Assembly (NCBI GenBank): GCA_035041965.1
Contig: JAPYMA010000751.1
Span: 1 to 64,000, forward strand
Length of the DNA: 64,000 nucleotides
Source: Anisakis pegreffii
Lineage: Eukaryota > Nematoda > Chromadorea > Rhabditida > Anisakidae
Direction: 5' to 3'
Positions 1 to 12,411 of the stretch are shown in pieces. The notes beneath the pieces were generated by a model. It had not been told where the DNA came from. It made no database searches and saw only the letters and a list, made by a program, of their open reading frames with translations. Position numbers and translations under genes: made by a program. Numbering within the stretch: position 1 is the first letter of the stretch; the number at the start of each line of letters is the position of its first letter.

Positions 1-1310
1 TATAATCAATCAAGTACCAATCATATTCATTGTATTGATAATAACATTATCTATTTTAATTTTTATAATCCAATTCCACCAAATATTTTGATGAAAGTAT
101 TTAATTTTCAGCTCCCTCAGGATCTATAGATCCTGAGGGAGCTGAATACCTGAAAGAAAAATCTTTGAGGTTAGCCGTTATCAGCCGAAAATGTGAATAA
201 TCAAAAAATAAAATTGAAATAATTTATTTTTGATAAGAAAATAAGAAAATTGAAAATAAATAATTAAGAATATTTTACAGAAACAATAAGACATTTTCAG
301 GAAACAAGAGAATTTTTAAGAATTAAGAATAAGAATGAAGACTTCATAATGAGACAACGTTGAGACAATTTTTTAAAATAAATAATAAGAATCAAGACAA
401 TAATTTATTTTTAAGACACTTAAAATAATTATTTTAATATTTTTAATTCCCTGAAAAACCTGAAATTCCCTAAAACCTGAAACACAACCTGAAACATAAC
501 CTGAAATAATGCAAAGAATGAAAATAAAAAAAAGAAAATAAAAAATAAAAACACGATACATTCAATACAATACAAACACACAACATATATACAAACATCC
601 TAGGCAGCGCAGGGTGGGACAACCTAGACCTACATCTCACCTAACACACCCCAAACCCCCCCTGGCTCCAGAGATCCACGGGTTCCGATCTCCGCTTCAC
701 TCCTTCGCCCTAATTAGCGCGCAAACACACACAAATAAATACAAAAGCCATCCCAGACGGGGCTGCGACGCGCTCTTCCCCGTTGGACCTGGGATGGCGC
801 ACAATAAACGAACAATAAAAAATAAAAAGAAAAGAAAATATTGAAAACCGGTCATCTTTTTTGAGTAATTTGTAACTTCTAAAATTTTTCCAAAACATTT
901 TATTTATTGTTTGAATTATTATTTTATTAATTATTAATTTTATTAATTATTATTGATATTATTTTGTTTTTTTCGTATTTTCAATTCACCGAAAATTATC
1001 AAAAAACAATGATGACCGTATAATAAAAATAATAAAACGAGCCATCCATTGCGCCGCTCCAGTGTGGACCGACGTCGCTCGATTTGATCCATACCACAGC
1101 TAAACCTAACCCAGGCCAGGGACATCTAACCAACTCAGTCGTTTCGAGGCAGTGACAAACGGCACTGCCCCGGCTTCACCAACGGGCCGAAACCCGTTGG
1201 ATCCACCACCGTGAGTGGCGGAATTCTCATGCCCCCATCAGTTCTGTATAAATATACATAACTATAAGTATAAATACTTATAGCTATACATACTTATACA
1301 GGGTCACCCT
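1..1310 (+). repeat. left outer arm of the foldback element
   Basis: Inverted counterpart of 11,040-12,411. It contains the 36-bp palindrome at 109-144, a GC-richer module at about 600-1,210 (reverse orientation of 11,130-11,745), and an AT-rich inverted motif near 1,243-1,300 ending in 'cagggtcaccc'. Similarity to the right arm is very high out to about 1,306 and then decays inward. Confidence 0.85.
109..144. repeat. 36-bp perfect palindrome, left arm
   Basis: CAGCTCCCTCAGGATCTA is followed immediately by its exact reverse complement, with no spacer. The same palindrome is found in the right arm. Confidence 0.95.
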
Positions 1311-3169
1311 TCTTTTTTTTGGCTCACAATCCTAGTCGAAAAATTTTTTTCATTTTTTCGCTCATGAAATTTAATAAATTAAAGAGAATGAAAAAAGAAT
1401 TAAATCATTACAACATAATATCATAGAATTTTGATACATTCATAAATTTGATTTATGCACTAAAAATACAATACATAGGTAATTAAATTTAATCAACTTG
1501 AATTTTTTAAACTTTTTTTCGTGTTTCATTTTATTTCATATTTTATTTTCTTTAATTTTCATTTTTCATTTTTATTTTTCAAATTTGCAAAAGCTGAAAA
1601 CGATGATTAAATACATTTAATAATATTAAAAAATTTGAAAACCTAGTCAAAATTCACAAGGGTGACCACTAATACCCTAAAAACAATTTCAAACTATACT
1701 TGGAATCCAGGGGTCCTGATGGTCCACACTCTGGATTCTTCTTCTTTTGCTTCAGCGCGATCTTTTAGGGAGACTGGCGCCACCCAAGTCTCCAACCCTC
1801 CCTATTTTTCCGGGCTTGGGACCGGCACCGGTCCATCGGCGTGCCAACCTGCTTGGCCTGTAAACTTGTAAATTCAAGTTTACGTTGCGTGGCCTCGCGG
1901 GACGGCCTGCCTCAAGATCGAGTGGCTAGGTTAGAAGTTCAGAAACTTTAAAGTGCTTAGAATATACACCCTGAAACAACCACAATAATATTTGCATGTC
2001 AATCGCACAACACTGTCACAACCATCAAACATGAAACAATCAAAAATAATCATCTCCAATTATATTATTGAATCGAATACCAATAATAAATAATGAGATG
2101 TATCAACAATTAAAGGCGCATCAAAATGGAACGAGCACAAGTCAAGCGCATAACCCTAATTATCATTGAAGTTTTTGAAGGATAATTAAAATAAATCCGA
2201 AAAAGAAAAACATTTCAAAATGTTGGTTTGACTTTTCAAATTTCTTTGCTTTTTATTCTTTAGTTCTGACTTTGAGTATCGACTTCTGTGGTAATTCATC
2301 TTTTATGTGATGGATGAATAAATCGCGCAAATTAAATCTGCTATATTATTTTTCTGTGCACAATGTATAACGAAAGACTGAGAATATCGCAAATAACTAC
2401 GCATTTCATTCAGAAGAATTTGAATGTCAACGATAAAACAACAGAATGATGAGGGCGAAGAGGAAAGATGAGAGGAAGTAGAATTTTTACGGAGTTATTT
2501 TCAGACGGAAAATTGCTAGTTAAATTTGAGAACATAAAATACTTTTGATGTGGATTTTGAGTGCTATCAGAAATTCGCGCGAATCAGTGATTAAAATCAC
2601 AAGTTTTGGAATGACGCAAATAATAACTGTTAGCTGAACGTAGTCCATAAATCGCAGCACAAATATTCAATTTTTTCACATGGTAAATATACAACAAAAT
2701 TGAGGTGCCATTGCAAAATACTGATGTATTGATAAAGCATTGATGAAGAATCAAAGCATCACGAATGAACGACATTGTGACATCGAAACAATACGATCAA
2801 ATTCGTAATAATTTCTGCCAATATACACCGCGAAGGTGAACGCCAAACGAAGAATCGCTTCAAACGGAATTAAATGCATAGCCAAAATGAATTACGTATT
2901 GCTTCAAGCTGATTTGCAATTCAGATGAACAGCAGAATAAATGTGATTCGATAATTTGTGTCATCCTTAAATTATCCTACAAATTGAGGGCAGAATACGC
3001 ACTGGAAGAAACTTCTTATAACATTAAACTTCTCCAACTTCTCATAATATGCATAAAATAACATTAAACGTCCAAACGCTCACTTCATTTCAAGAATAAA
3101 TCACACACGAAATAAATTTCATCCCAAAAATACCCTAAAAAGTACCATGTATAGGATCGATTTGATAGA
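1311..3169. other. left interior of the foldback element, no gene seen
   Basis: AT-rich sequence. Up to about 1,800 it still pairs weakly, in inverted sense, with 10,560-11,030. The block 2,400-2,780 is a diverged direct copy of about 5,800-6,010: both carry the motifs 'acaagtttt/acaactttt', 'ataac(t/a)gttagctgaa' and 'agtccA(t/c)aaatc'. No convincing coding sequence. Confidence 0.6.
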
Positions 3170-4387
3170 AAGTAGTTTTTATAGGCTATAGTCGAGGACG
3201 AATGATGACAATCAAGTACTGTATGTTCGAAGTACGAATCGCATGTGATAATATTTTGGAATGTCTTATCACATACGATTCGTACTTCGATCAACAATAC
3301 TTTTTTCGCAGTGCAATGCCTACTTCTATGTATCGTACATTATTCAATACAACCAGATGAATGTTATTGGTTGCAAAGAATTGAACAAATATATCGCAAA
3401 AACGAGAGATATCACAAAATATTAATCGTAAACACCATTAAATTGAAGAATCATTCGTGAAGGCGAATTGATAAATGAAAAAAAATCGTTGGAAAAGAGA
3501 GAGTCAAACGATTATATTAATGACAAGTTGCCCTCACGATAAATTTTATAAGGGAAACTATGCGAGTAGATAAATAACGATATATAACTGAACAAAAGAG
3601 AATCGCACAGTGAAAGAAAGAAAAATACAGTGGCTGTGTCTGTCTTCACAATGAGATAAGGAGATTTCTCTCTCCGATATAATATCCACTGTAAGCAAAG
3701 TACTTTTTAATAATTAAATCAAAAAAATTAATTAAAATAGTGCAAATCCCACGCCCGATACGATATACACAACGAAAATGACCGCCAAGACTGCCCGGGG
3801 CCTAATCACGCGTTACAGTATACCTCACAATTGTTATAAGCAGCTAACTGTCATAAGCAGTTAGCTGCTTATAGCGATTAGCAAGCGCACTGTAATGTGG
3901 GCGGGACAATCAATCGCAGCACGCGTGTGGGCGGAGCAGTTAGTCGCAACGGGCGAGTGGGCAGGGCAGCTCGCCACACAGCCAATTGCCAAGATTACTT
4001 GCAATTAATATTAATTATACCATTAATTAATGAGTGTTCTAAATGATATTCACAATAAATAATACTATCGAATGCAATAATAACGAATCCAACAATACTT
4101 CATTACCATCCCAAATGACATCAGTAGTGAATTGAATACAACGAAATGAGACGAAAATAATGAATTCTCTTTTAACATTCGTTCGGAAATTTAGTTATAT
4201 CTTTGAAAGTAAACGAAATCCCTCAGCAAAATATATACTTTTTTGATAGCAGAGAACCTCAACTTTCCAATGACACCAAGAAATCATATTGCTACTGGGC
4301 AAAACTGAGGACTGAGGTCCCTCGAATGAAGTATTAGTGATTTTCCTATAGCAGTGTAGTGTTACTCAGATATTTGGCTATATCACA
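3170..4387 (+). repeat. left arm of nested inverted repeat
   Basis: Reverse complement of about 7,664-8,850. Matching landmarks are the 'cgaagtacgaatcg' pair near 3,230-3,290, the sentence 'gaatgttattggttgcaaagaa' at ~3,358, the 'aagcagctaactg' hairpin near 3,838, and at its inner end one inverted copy of the 183-bp satellite unit (4,200-4,387). The arm lies inside the larger outer palindrome. Confidence 0.8.
3826..3895. repeat. hairpin unit, copy 1
   Basis: AAGCAGCTAACTG and its reverse complement CAGTTAGCTGCTT are separated by a few bases. They are enclosed by short inverted 'acagt...actgt' ends, the structure of a tiny foldback nested in the repeat. Related copies lie near 4,858 and 8,131. 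Confidence 0.7.
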
Positions 4388-5035
4388 AATGAATGTTATT
4401 GGTTGCAAAGAATTGAATAAATATATCGTAAAAACGAGAGATATCACAAAATATTAATCGTAAACACCATTAAATTGAAGTATCATTCGTGAAGGCGAAT
4501 TGATAAATGAAAAAAAATCGTTGGAAAAGAGAGAGTCAAACGATTATATTAATGACAAGTTGCCCTCACGATAAATTTTATAAGGGAAACTATGCGAGTA
4601 GATAAATAACGATATATAACTGAACAAAAGAGAATCGCACAGTGAAAGAAAGAAAAATACAGTGGATGTGTCTGTCTTCACAATGAGATAAGGAGATTTC
4701 TCTCTCCGATATAATATCCACTGTAAGCAAAGTACTTTTTAATAATTAAATCGAAAAAATTAATTAAAACAGTTCAAATCCCCCACCCCATACGATATAC
4801 ACAACGAAAATGAGCGCGAAGATTGCCCGGGGCTTTATCCCACGCTACAGTATACCTCACAATTGTTATAAGCAGCTAACTGTCATAAGCAGTTAGCTGC
4901 TTATAGCGATTAGCGGGTACACTGTAATGAGGGCGGGACAATCAATCGCAGCGTGCTTGTGGGCGGGGCAGCTCGCCGTGGCTAGATGCTGAAGGGGAGA
5001 GCTTTTAATTATTAATAACATCGCTTATTGGGTAC
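4388..5035 (+). repeat. direct duplication of 3,358-4,020
   Basis: Starting at 'aatgttattggttgcaaaga', this segment repeats the left nested arm almost base for base for ~600 bp, including the 'gagagtcaaacgattatatt' stretch and the hairpin. It then diverges at about 5,000. It makes the left side of the nested repeat longer than the right. Confidence 0.8.
4855..4926. repeat. hairpin unit, copy 2
   Basis: Same stem as at 3,826-3,895, in the same orientation, within the duplicated segment. Confidence 0.7.
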
Positions 5036-6024
5036 CTTAAACGATATTTATGGTGAATGGTAATATCGAGTGCAATAATAATAAGTATCTGAGGCATCGA
5101 GGTGACTATTAGCTGGAAATGACTTCAGTAATAAAGTGAAAAACAACGAAATGGAACGAAAATAATGAATTTGTTTGGCATTGAAAGGCACAGAAGTGCT
5201 GAGTTGAATGATATCAAAACTTTATTCAGTCTCTGATAAGATTCGGTGAATTCGAGTTATTGCACGTTATATGATCATTTGAACAAAAATGCAGACAAAA
5301 AACTACGTTTTTCAAGATTGTTTCAACTCACAATTTAAATCTCTTTATCCAACTCAGCAACCACCAAATGAAATTCTGATCACTGATCATTCTGTTGAAA
5401 TTAGCTGCGTTTTGACCACTCTATATTCTTTGCTTGCTTCTATCTTCTACCTCAGTACTACTTCTCTAGCAACCGTCAGCTTGTACTCAGCTTGCACTTA
5501 ACTGAGCTTTTGAAGCTGATTTTGTGTTCGTGATTCGATCGGATGATAGAAAAGGAACAAGATGCACGATGGATATAGATATATGATAGAAGGTGACATT
5601 AAATTAGATATGCATGCACACAAATGGCAAATATTAAGAAGCGCATTTCTGAAGAATGCAAATTATTTCGCAGAAATATGTTTGCGGAATGAACGCAATT
5701 CATGAGCACAACGTACCAAAGTGTATTGATTCATTAAAAAATTCTGAGGATATTGACAGTTCGGAAATGGTAAACTACATTTCTACTGAATGGTAAGACA
5801 ATAGAATGATGACGCAAAGTGAGAGCAAGTAAAATCCACAGGGTCACTTTCACAATTATTAATTGAATTTGACAACATGAACAGTTTTGCTGCGAGAATT
5901 GAGTTTCAATTCGCATAAACGGGTTAAAAGCACAACTTTTGCAACAACGAAAACAATAACAGTTAGCTGAAGGAAGTCCACAAATCCACCGATCAATTGA
6001 ATGCACTGGAAAGGTTTCGATAGC
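5036..6024. other. spacer left of the satellite array, no gene seen
   Basis: AT-rich sequence inside the nested repeat. Its last ~250 bp (from about 5,800) is a diverged direct copy of 2,400-2,780. The stretch 5,985-6,045 reappears inverted outside the element at 13,147-13,212. A 70-codon frame at 5,289-5,501 has no recognisable features. Confidence 0.6.
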
Positions 6025-7850
6025 ACTACACTGCTACACGAAAATCACTAATACTTCATTCGAGGGACCTCAGTCCTCAGTTTTGCCCAATAACAATATA
6101 ATTTCTTGGCATCGTTGGAAAGCTGAGGTTTTCTGCTATCAGAAAAATATATATGTTGCTGAGGGATTCTGCTTAGTTTTGGAGATATAGCCAAATATCT
6201 GAGTAACACTACACTGCTATAGGAAAATCACTAATACTTCATTCGAGGGACCTCAGTCCTCAGTTTTGCCCAATAACAATATAATTTCTTGGCATCGTTG
6301 GAAAGCTGATGTTCTCTGCTATCAGAAAAGTATATATGTTGTTGAGGGATTCTGCTTAGTTTTGGAGATATAGCCAAATATCCGAGTAACACTACACTGC
6401 TATAGGAAAATCACTAATACTTCATTCGAGGGACCTCAGTCCTCAGTTTTGCCCAATAACAATATAATTTCTTGGCATCGTTGGAAAGCTGATGTTCTCT
6501 GCTATCAGAAAAGTATATATGTTGTTGAGGGATTCTGCTTAGTTTTGGAGATATAGCCAAATATCTGAGCAACACTACACTGCTATAGGAAAATCACTAA
6601 TACTTCATTCGAGGGACCTCAGTCCTCAGTTTTGCCCAATAACAATATAATTTCTTGGCATCGTTGGAAAGCTGATGTTCTCTGCTATCAGAAAAGTATA
6701 TATGTTGTTGAGGGATTCTGCTTAGTTTTGGAGATATAGCCAAATATCTGAGCAACACTACACTGCTATAGGAAAATCACTAATACTTCATTCGAGGGAC
6801 CTCAGTCCTCAGTATTGCCCAGTAACAATATGATTTCTTGGCATCATTGGAAAGCTGATGTTCTCTGCTATCAGAAAAGTATATATATTGTCGAAGGATT
6901 CTGCTTAGTTCTGGAGATATAGCCAAATATCTGAGTAACACTACACTGCTATAGGAAAATCACTAATACTTCATTCGAGGGACCTCAGTCCTCAGTTTTG
7001 CCCAGTAACAATATAATTTTTTGGCATTATTGAAAAGATAACATCCTCTGCTATCAGAAAAATATATATGTTGTTGAGGGATTCTGCTTAGTTCTGGAGA
7101 TATAGCCAAATATCTGAGTAACACTACACTGCTATAGGAAAATCACTAATACTTCATTCGAGGGACCTCAGTCCTCAGTTTTGCCCAGTAACAATATAAT
7201 TTTTTGGCATTATTGAAAAGATAACATCCTCTGCTATCAGAAAAATATATATGTTGTTGAGGGATTCTGCTTAGTTCTGGAGATATAGCCAAATATCTGA
7301 GTAACACTACACTGCTATAGGAAAATCACTAATACTTCATTCGAGGGACCTCAGTCCTCAGTTTTGCCCAGTAACAATATAATTTTTTGGCATTATTGAA
7401 AAGATAACATCCTCTGCTATCAGAAAAATATATATGTTGTTGAGGGATTTTGCTTAGTTTTGGAGATATAGCCAAATATCTGAGTAACACTACACTGCTA
7501 TAGGAAAATCACTAATACTTCATTCGAGGGACCTCAGTCCTCAGTTTTGCCCAGTAACAATATAATTTTTTGGCATCATTAAGAAGATAACATCCTCTGC
7601 TATCAGAAAAATATATATGTTGTTGAGGGATTTTGCTTAGTTTTGGAGATATAGCCAAATATCTGAGTAACACTACAGTGCTATAGGAAAATCACTAATA
7701 CTTCATTCGAGGGACCTCAGTCCTCAGTTTTGCCCAGTAACAATATAATTTCTTGGTGTCATTGGAAAGCTGATGTTCTCTGCTATCAGAAAAGTATATA
7801 TGTTATTGAGGGATTTTGCTTACTTTCAAAGATATAACTAAATTTCCGAA
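6025..7850 (+). repeat. satellite array, exact 183-bp period, 10 units
   Basis: The landmark 'cattcgaggg' occurs at 6057, 6240, 6423, 6606, 6789, 6972, 7155, 7338, 7521 and 7704, a constant step of 183 with no indel. Each unit contains 'acactacactgctat', 'gacctcagtcctcag', 'ctctgctatcagaaaa' and 'gagatatagccaaatatc'. Two sub-variants exist: the first five units read 'tggaaagctga', while the units at 6972, 7155 and 7338 read 'tgaaaagataaca'. A further single unit lies inverted at 4,200-4,387. Confidence 0.95.
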
Positions 7851-8850
7851 CGAATGTTAAAAAACGAATTCATTATTTTCGTTCCATTTCGCTGTATTCA
7901 ATTCACTACTGATGTCATTTGGGATGGTAATGAAGTATTGTTGGATTCGTTATTATTGCATTCGATAGTATTATTTATTGTGAATATCATTTAGAACACT
8001 CATTAATTAATGGTATAATTAATGGTATTAATAATTGCAAGTAATCTTGGCAATTGGCTGTGTGGCGAGCTGACCTCGCCCACACGCGTGCTGCGATTGA
8101 ATGTCCCGCCCACATTACAGTGCGCCTGCTAATCGTTATAAGCAGCTAACTGCTTATGACAGTTAGCTGCTTATAACAATTGTGAGGTATACTGTAGTGT
8201 GGGATGAAGCCCCGGGCAATCTTCGCGCCCATTTTCGTTGTGTACATCGTATGGGGCGGGGGATTTGTGACTGTTTTAATTAATTTTTTTGATTTAATTA
8301 TTAAAAAGTACTTTGATTACGGTGGATATTATATCGGAGAGAGAGAAATCTCATCATCCCGTCGTGAAGAGAGACACATCAAATGTGTTTTTCTTTTTTT
8401 CATCGTATAATTCTCTTCTTTTCAGTTATCTGTCGTTATTTATTTACTCGCTTCGTTCAACTTATAGAATTTGTCTTGAGGGTAACTTGTCATTAATCTA
8501 ATCGTTTGACTCTCTCCTTTTCAACGATTTTTCTTTATTTATCAATTCGCCTTTACGAATGATTCCTCAATTTAATGGTGTTTACGATTCATATTTTGTG
8601 ATATCTCTCGTTTTTATGATATATTTATTCAATTCTTTGCAACCAATAGCATTCATTTGGTTGTATTGAATAGCGTACGATACATCGAAGTAGGCATTGT
8701 ACTGCGAAAAAGTATTGTTAATCGAAGTACGAATCGTATGTGATAATACATTCCAAAACATTATCACATGTGATTGTGTACTTCGAACTGCATAGTATTT
8801 CCTCGATTGCCATCATTCGTCCTCGACCACAAGTCTATGCAATCGTACTT
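7664..8850 (-). repeat. right arm of nested inverted repeat
   Basis: Inverted copy of 3,170-4,387, running from the last satellite unit through 'ttcattattttcgttccatttcg' and the hairpin near 8,135-8,182 to 'cattcgtcctcgacca' at ~8,812. Substitutions and small indels separate the arms, so this is an aged repeat and not an assembly duplication. Confidence 0.8.
8116..8194. repeat. hairpin unit, copy 3 (opposite orientation)
   Basis: The inverted copy in the right nested arm. It keeps the full stem AAGCAGCTAACTG / CAGTTAGCTGCTT although flanking bases have changed. Confidence 0.7.
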
Positions 8851-11039
8851 TTTTATCAGGAATCTTATTTAAAATGACCCTAATGAGTTGGTGATGACTA
8901 TATATGAGACGATTTGACCTCGTAGAGTCGAGATGACCTCAGAACACGTAGCTTTTTGACTTTGCATTTCTGTTACAAGATCATGTACCGTCTAAAACTC
9001 CAAATTTACCGGAATCTCCGTCAGAGAAATGAAATAAAGTTTTTATATTGTCCAAATCAAATTTCCAGGCTTTCAATGCTAAAATAAATCACTGGTAGCT
9101 TTAGCAACTCCATTTTCATGTTTTTCGTTCACACAGTTATCAAACAGCTGATGTCGAGATTATTATATTAAATGATATTACCATTCAACATAAGATGCTG
9201 AAAATCTGAATAAGATAAGTATATACTGTGCTCTTTACATTTAAATCTATCAAGAGCTTCGTCGCTCAGCTAAGAATGCTGTGATTGATTGTCCTTACCC
9301 ACACCTGTAGAGTGTCGATGATTGAAAGATATAGCGTTAATCCGCGTATGACGAATAGCCGCCAATAAATTCAGATACAACTGTATAGATAAGTCCATAA
9401 CTTCTAGTGTCATTTTCGTTGTATAATCATAAATAGATATCTGACTGCTGGTAACTGAACTTTTTCTGATTTATTCAATAAAAATTTCAGCACGTGATAC
9501 TTTAACTGAGAGAGGAATCCCACCATCCGTCAGAAGATCAATGTTTTTCTTTTTCATCACCCTTCTTCAAATATCGCCGCTATTTATTTAAGCCAGTTCA
9601 ATCCTAGAATTTGGTCTGAGGTAAATCCTAATAATAATCGTAACGTCGATCTTCTTTTCAACCATTTTTCTTTATTTATCAATTCGCTTTTAAATAATGA
9701 TCTCCAAATTAATGGAAAGTTATAAATCAGTATCAGATACTGCTAAGATATTATCTAATTTTCAAACCAATAGATTCATCAATAAATATAGTAATATGTA
9801 ATAACGACTTTATCAACATTATATAAAGCACTTTTTGTAATCTTAAAATAATTTTTATTTAATCAAAACGGTAAGTACTTTTGTTAAAGCTGTACTTTTA
9901 TTAATCAAAAAGTAGACTTTTGTTTGTATTTTTCATAAATACTTTTGTGCCACCTAATATATATACTTTCAATAAGTTTCGATAAAACTGATTTCGTAAA
10001 AGTAATCTTGAAATGAACTGAAATGCTTCACGTAACTCCATTTAAATAAACTTTAATTCAGTAATGCCAACTTAAAATTTAGAATTGATTTAAAATGATA
10101 ATGACTGTTTTTATTTACGCTGCTGGGGTAAATGTTGTATCAGCGTATAATATGTATATTTCGGGTTTGAAGCACTTTAAGTTTTGAGCTTCAACCGAAA
10201 GCGCAATTGGTCTTGAGGTGTAATGTCCTGCAGCTGCTACAACAAATCGAACCATAAAGGTGTGCTAAAACAGGCTGGTAATGCTGATAATTCGTGCATC
10301 CCGGTTGAAAAAGAGGGTTGGAGATTAGTAAGTGCCAATCTCCAAATATCACAAGAAGCAGAAGTATTAAAAAAGCAGCCTGAGGCTTGGTCATTTATTC
10401 ATTCCATCAACAAGTCATTTAGTCACCATTGATATCCTTAGTGATTTTCATCACCAATCACATTGCAATATAATAATAACGTATGTACGATAATAATGCG
10501 ATTCTTTACTTACCTTATTGCACTTCAGAATTGCATCCATCCCACAGATGATCGCCTGCCCCTCGCAGAGGGTTGGAAGCTTAGATGGCGCCTGCTTTCG
10601 TAAAACAGCAGCTGAAGCTAAAGAAGAAGCATGCAGAGTAGTGGACCATTTTACTGGATGGACCACAAGTACTTTTTAATCTTGTTTTTAGGGACTTAGT
10701 GGTCACTCCTAGTAATTTTTGATTGGGTTTTTGATTTGTTTGATGTTATTATTAAATGTAATTAATCAATGTTTTCAGTTTGTATGAAATTAAATTAATA
10801 AAATTAATTGATGTTTTGCGAAATGAAATTAATGTTTTAGAATGTTTATATAAATATGTTATATTTACACAGTAAACTAAATTATTTTGGGTGTATAAAT
10901 TAAATATTAAAAATTAAGTATGTAAATTTTGAAAAATTACTTTTAGTATATAAATAAATAAAAATTCGTATAATATTGATTTAATGATTTAATTCTTTTC
11001 ATATTTTCTTTGTTTTCTTTATTATGAGCCAGAAACAAA
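8851..11039. other. right interior of the foldback element, no gene seen
   Basis: AT-rich and gene-poor. From about 10,560 the sequence pairs, imperfectly and inverted, with 1,310-1,800. I see no conserved protein motif in the ~70-codon frames at 10,190-10,670. Confidence 0.5.
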
Positions 11040-12411
11040 GAGGGTGACCCTGTATAAGTATGTATAACTATAAGTATTTATACTTATAGTTATGTATATT
11101 TATACAGAACTGATGAGGAGCATGAGAATTCCGCCACTCACGTGTGGTGGATCCAACGAGTTTCGGCCCGTTGGTGAAGCGGGGCAGTGCCGTTTGTCAC
11201 TGCCTCGAAACAGATAGTCGGTTAGATGTCCCTGGCCTGGGTTAGGTTTAGCTGTGGTATGGATCAAATCGAGCGACGTCGGTCCACACTGGAGCGGCGC
11301 AATGGAGGGCTCGTTTTATTATTTTTATTATACGGTCATCATTGCGTTTTTGATAATTTTCGGTGAATTGAAAATACGAAAAAAACAAAATAATATCAAT
11401 AATAATTAATAAAATTAATAATTAATAAAATAATAATTCAAACAATAAATAAAATGTTTTGGAAAAATTTTAGAAGTTACAAATTACTCAAAAAAGATGA
11501 CCGGTTTTCAATATTTTCTTTTCTTTTATTTTTTATTGTTCGTTTATTGTGCGCCATCCCAGGTCAAACGGGGAAGAGCGCGTCGCAGCCCCGTCTGGGA
11601 TGGCTTTTGTATTTATTTGTGTGTGCGCGCGCTATAATTAGGGCGAAGGAGTGAAGCGGAGATCGGAACCCGTGGATCTCTGGAGCCAGGGGGGGTTTGG
11701 GGTGTGTTAGGTGAGATGTAGGTCTAGGTTGTCCCACCCTGCGCTGCCTAGGATGTTTGTATGTATATTGTGTGTTTATATTGTATTGAATGTATCGTGT
11801 TTTTATTTTTTATTTTCTTTTTTTATATTTTCATTCTTTGCATTATTTCAGGTTATGTTTCAGGTTGTGTTTCAGGTTTTAGGGAATTTCAGGTTTTTCA
11901 GGGAATTAAAAATATTAAAATAATTATTTTTAGTGTCTTAAAAATAAATTATTGTCTTGAATTCTTATTATTTCTTTTAAAAAATTGTCTCAATGTTGTC
12001 TCATTATTATGTTCTTCATTCTTAATTCTTAAAAATTCTCTTGTTTCCAAAAATTGTCTTATTGTTTCTATAAAATATTCGTAATTATTTATTTTCAATT
12101 TTCTTATTTTCTTATCAAAAATAAATTTTTGACACAAATTATTTCAATTTTATTTTTTGATTATTCACATTTTCGGCTGATAACGGCTAACCTCAAAGAT
12201 TTTTCTTTCAGGTATTCAGCTCCCTCAGGATCTATAGATCCTGAGGGAGCTGAAAATTAAATACTTTCATCAAAATATTTGGTGGAATTGGATTAATCTT
12301 ATCGATATAACAATTAAAATTATGGATAAGAATTAATTTTATGGATATAAAAATTAAAATAGATAATGTTATTATCAATACAATGAATATGATTGGTATT
12401 TGATTGATTAT
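11040..12411 (-). repeat. right outer arm of the foldback element
   Basis: Reverse-complement partner of 1-1,310. It starts at the 'gggtgaccctg' motif (~11,042), passes through the GC-richer module 11,130-11,745 and the palindrome 12,217-12,252, and matches the left arm to its first base at about 12,411. Short open frames in both arms are not conserved as protein and look incidental. Confidence 0.85.
12217..12252. repeat. 36-bp perfect palindrome, right arm
   Basis: Same zero-spacer palindrome as at 109-144, in the corresponding place of the opposite arm. It is preceded by a T-rich stretch ending 'ttttctttcag'. Confidence 0.95.

Larger units (their letters stand above)
1..12411. mobile_element. 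giant foldback / inverted-repeat element (left end cut by window)
   Basis: The first ~1.3 kb and the segment ~11,040-12,411 are inverted copies of each other. The match starts at base 1, so the left arm runs off the window. Recognisable but more diverged inverted similarity continues inward: the 'gtccac...ctccaaccctc' block at 1,716-1,800 matches 10,565-10,660 reversed. No reading frame in the interior exceeds about 110 codons or resembles a transposase, helicase, polymerase or integrase, so I see a non-autonomous element or a segmental palindrome. The right arm carries an extra ~60 nt near 12,290-12,350. No target-site duplication can be judged because the left end is missing. The interior holds a nested inverted repeat and a satellite array, described separately. 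Confidence 0.8.

Noticed and set aside
5289..5501. 70-codon frame inside the foldback element
   Set aside because: No homologous frame in related repeat segments and no protein features. Too short to stand alone.
6025..7850. 183-bp repeat as a CRISPR array
   Set aside because: The units are contiguous, near-identical and have no unique spacers. The genome is eukaryotic, so this is satellite DNA.
11761..12084. 107-codon Phe/Ile-rich frame in the right arm
   Set aside because: AT-rich low-complexity translation. The matching left-arm sequence does not preserve the frame.
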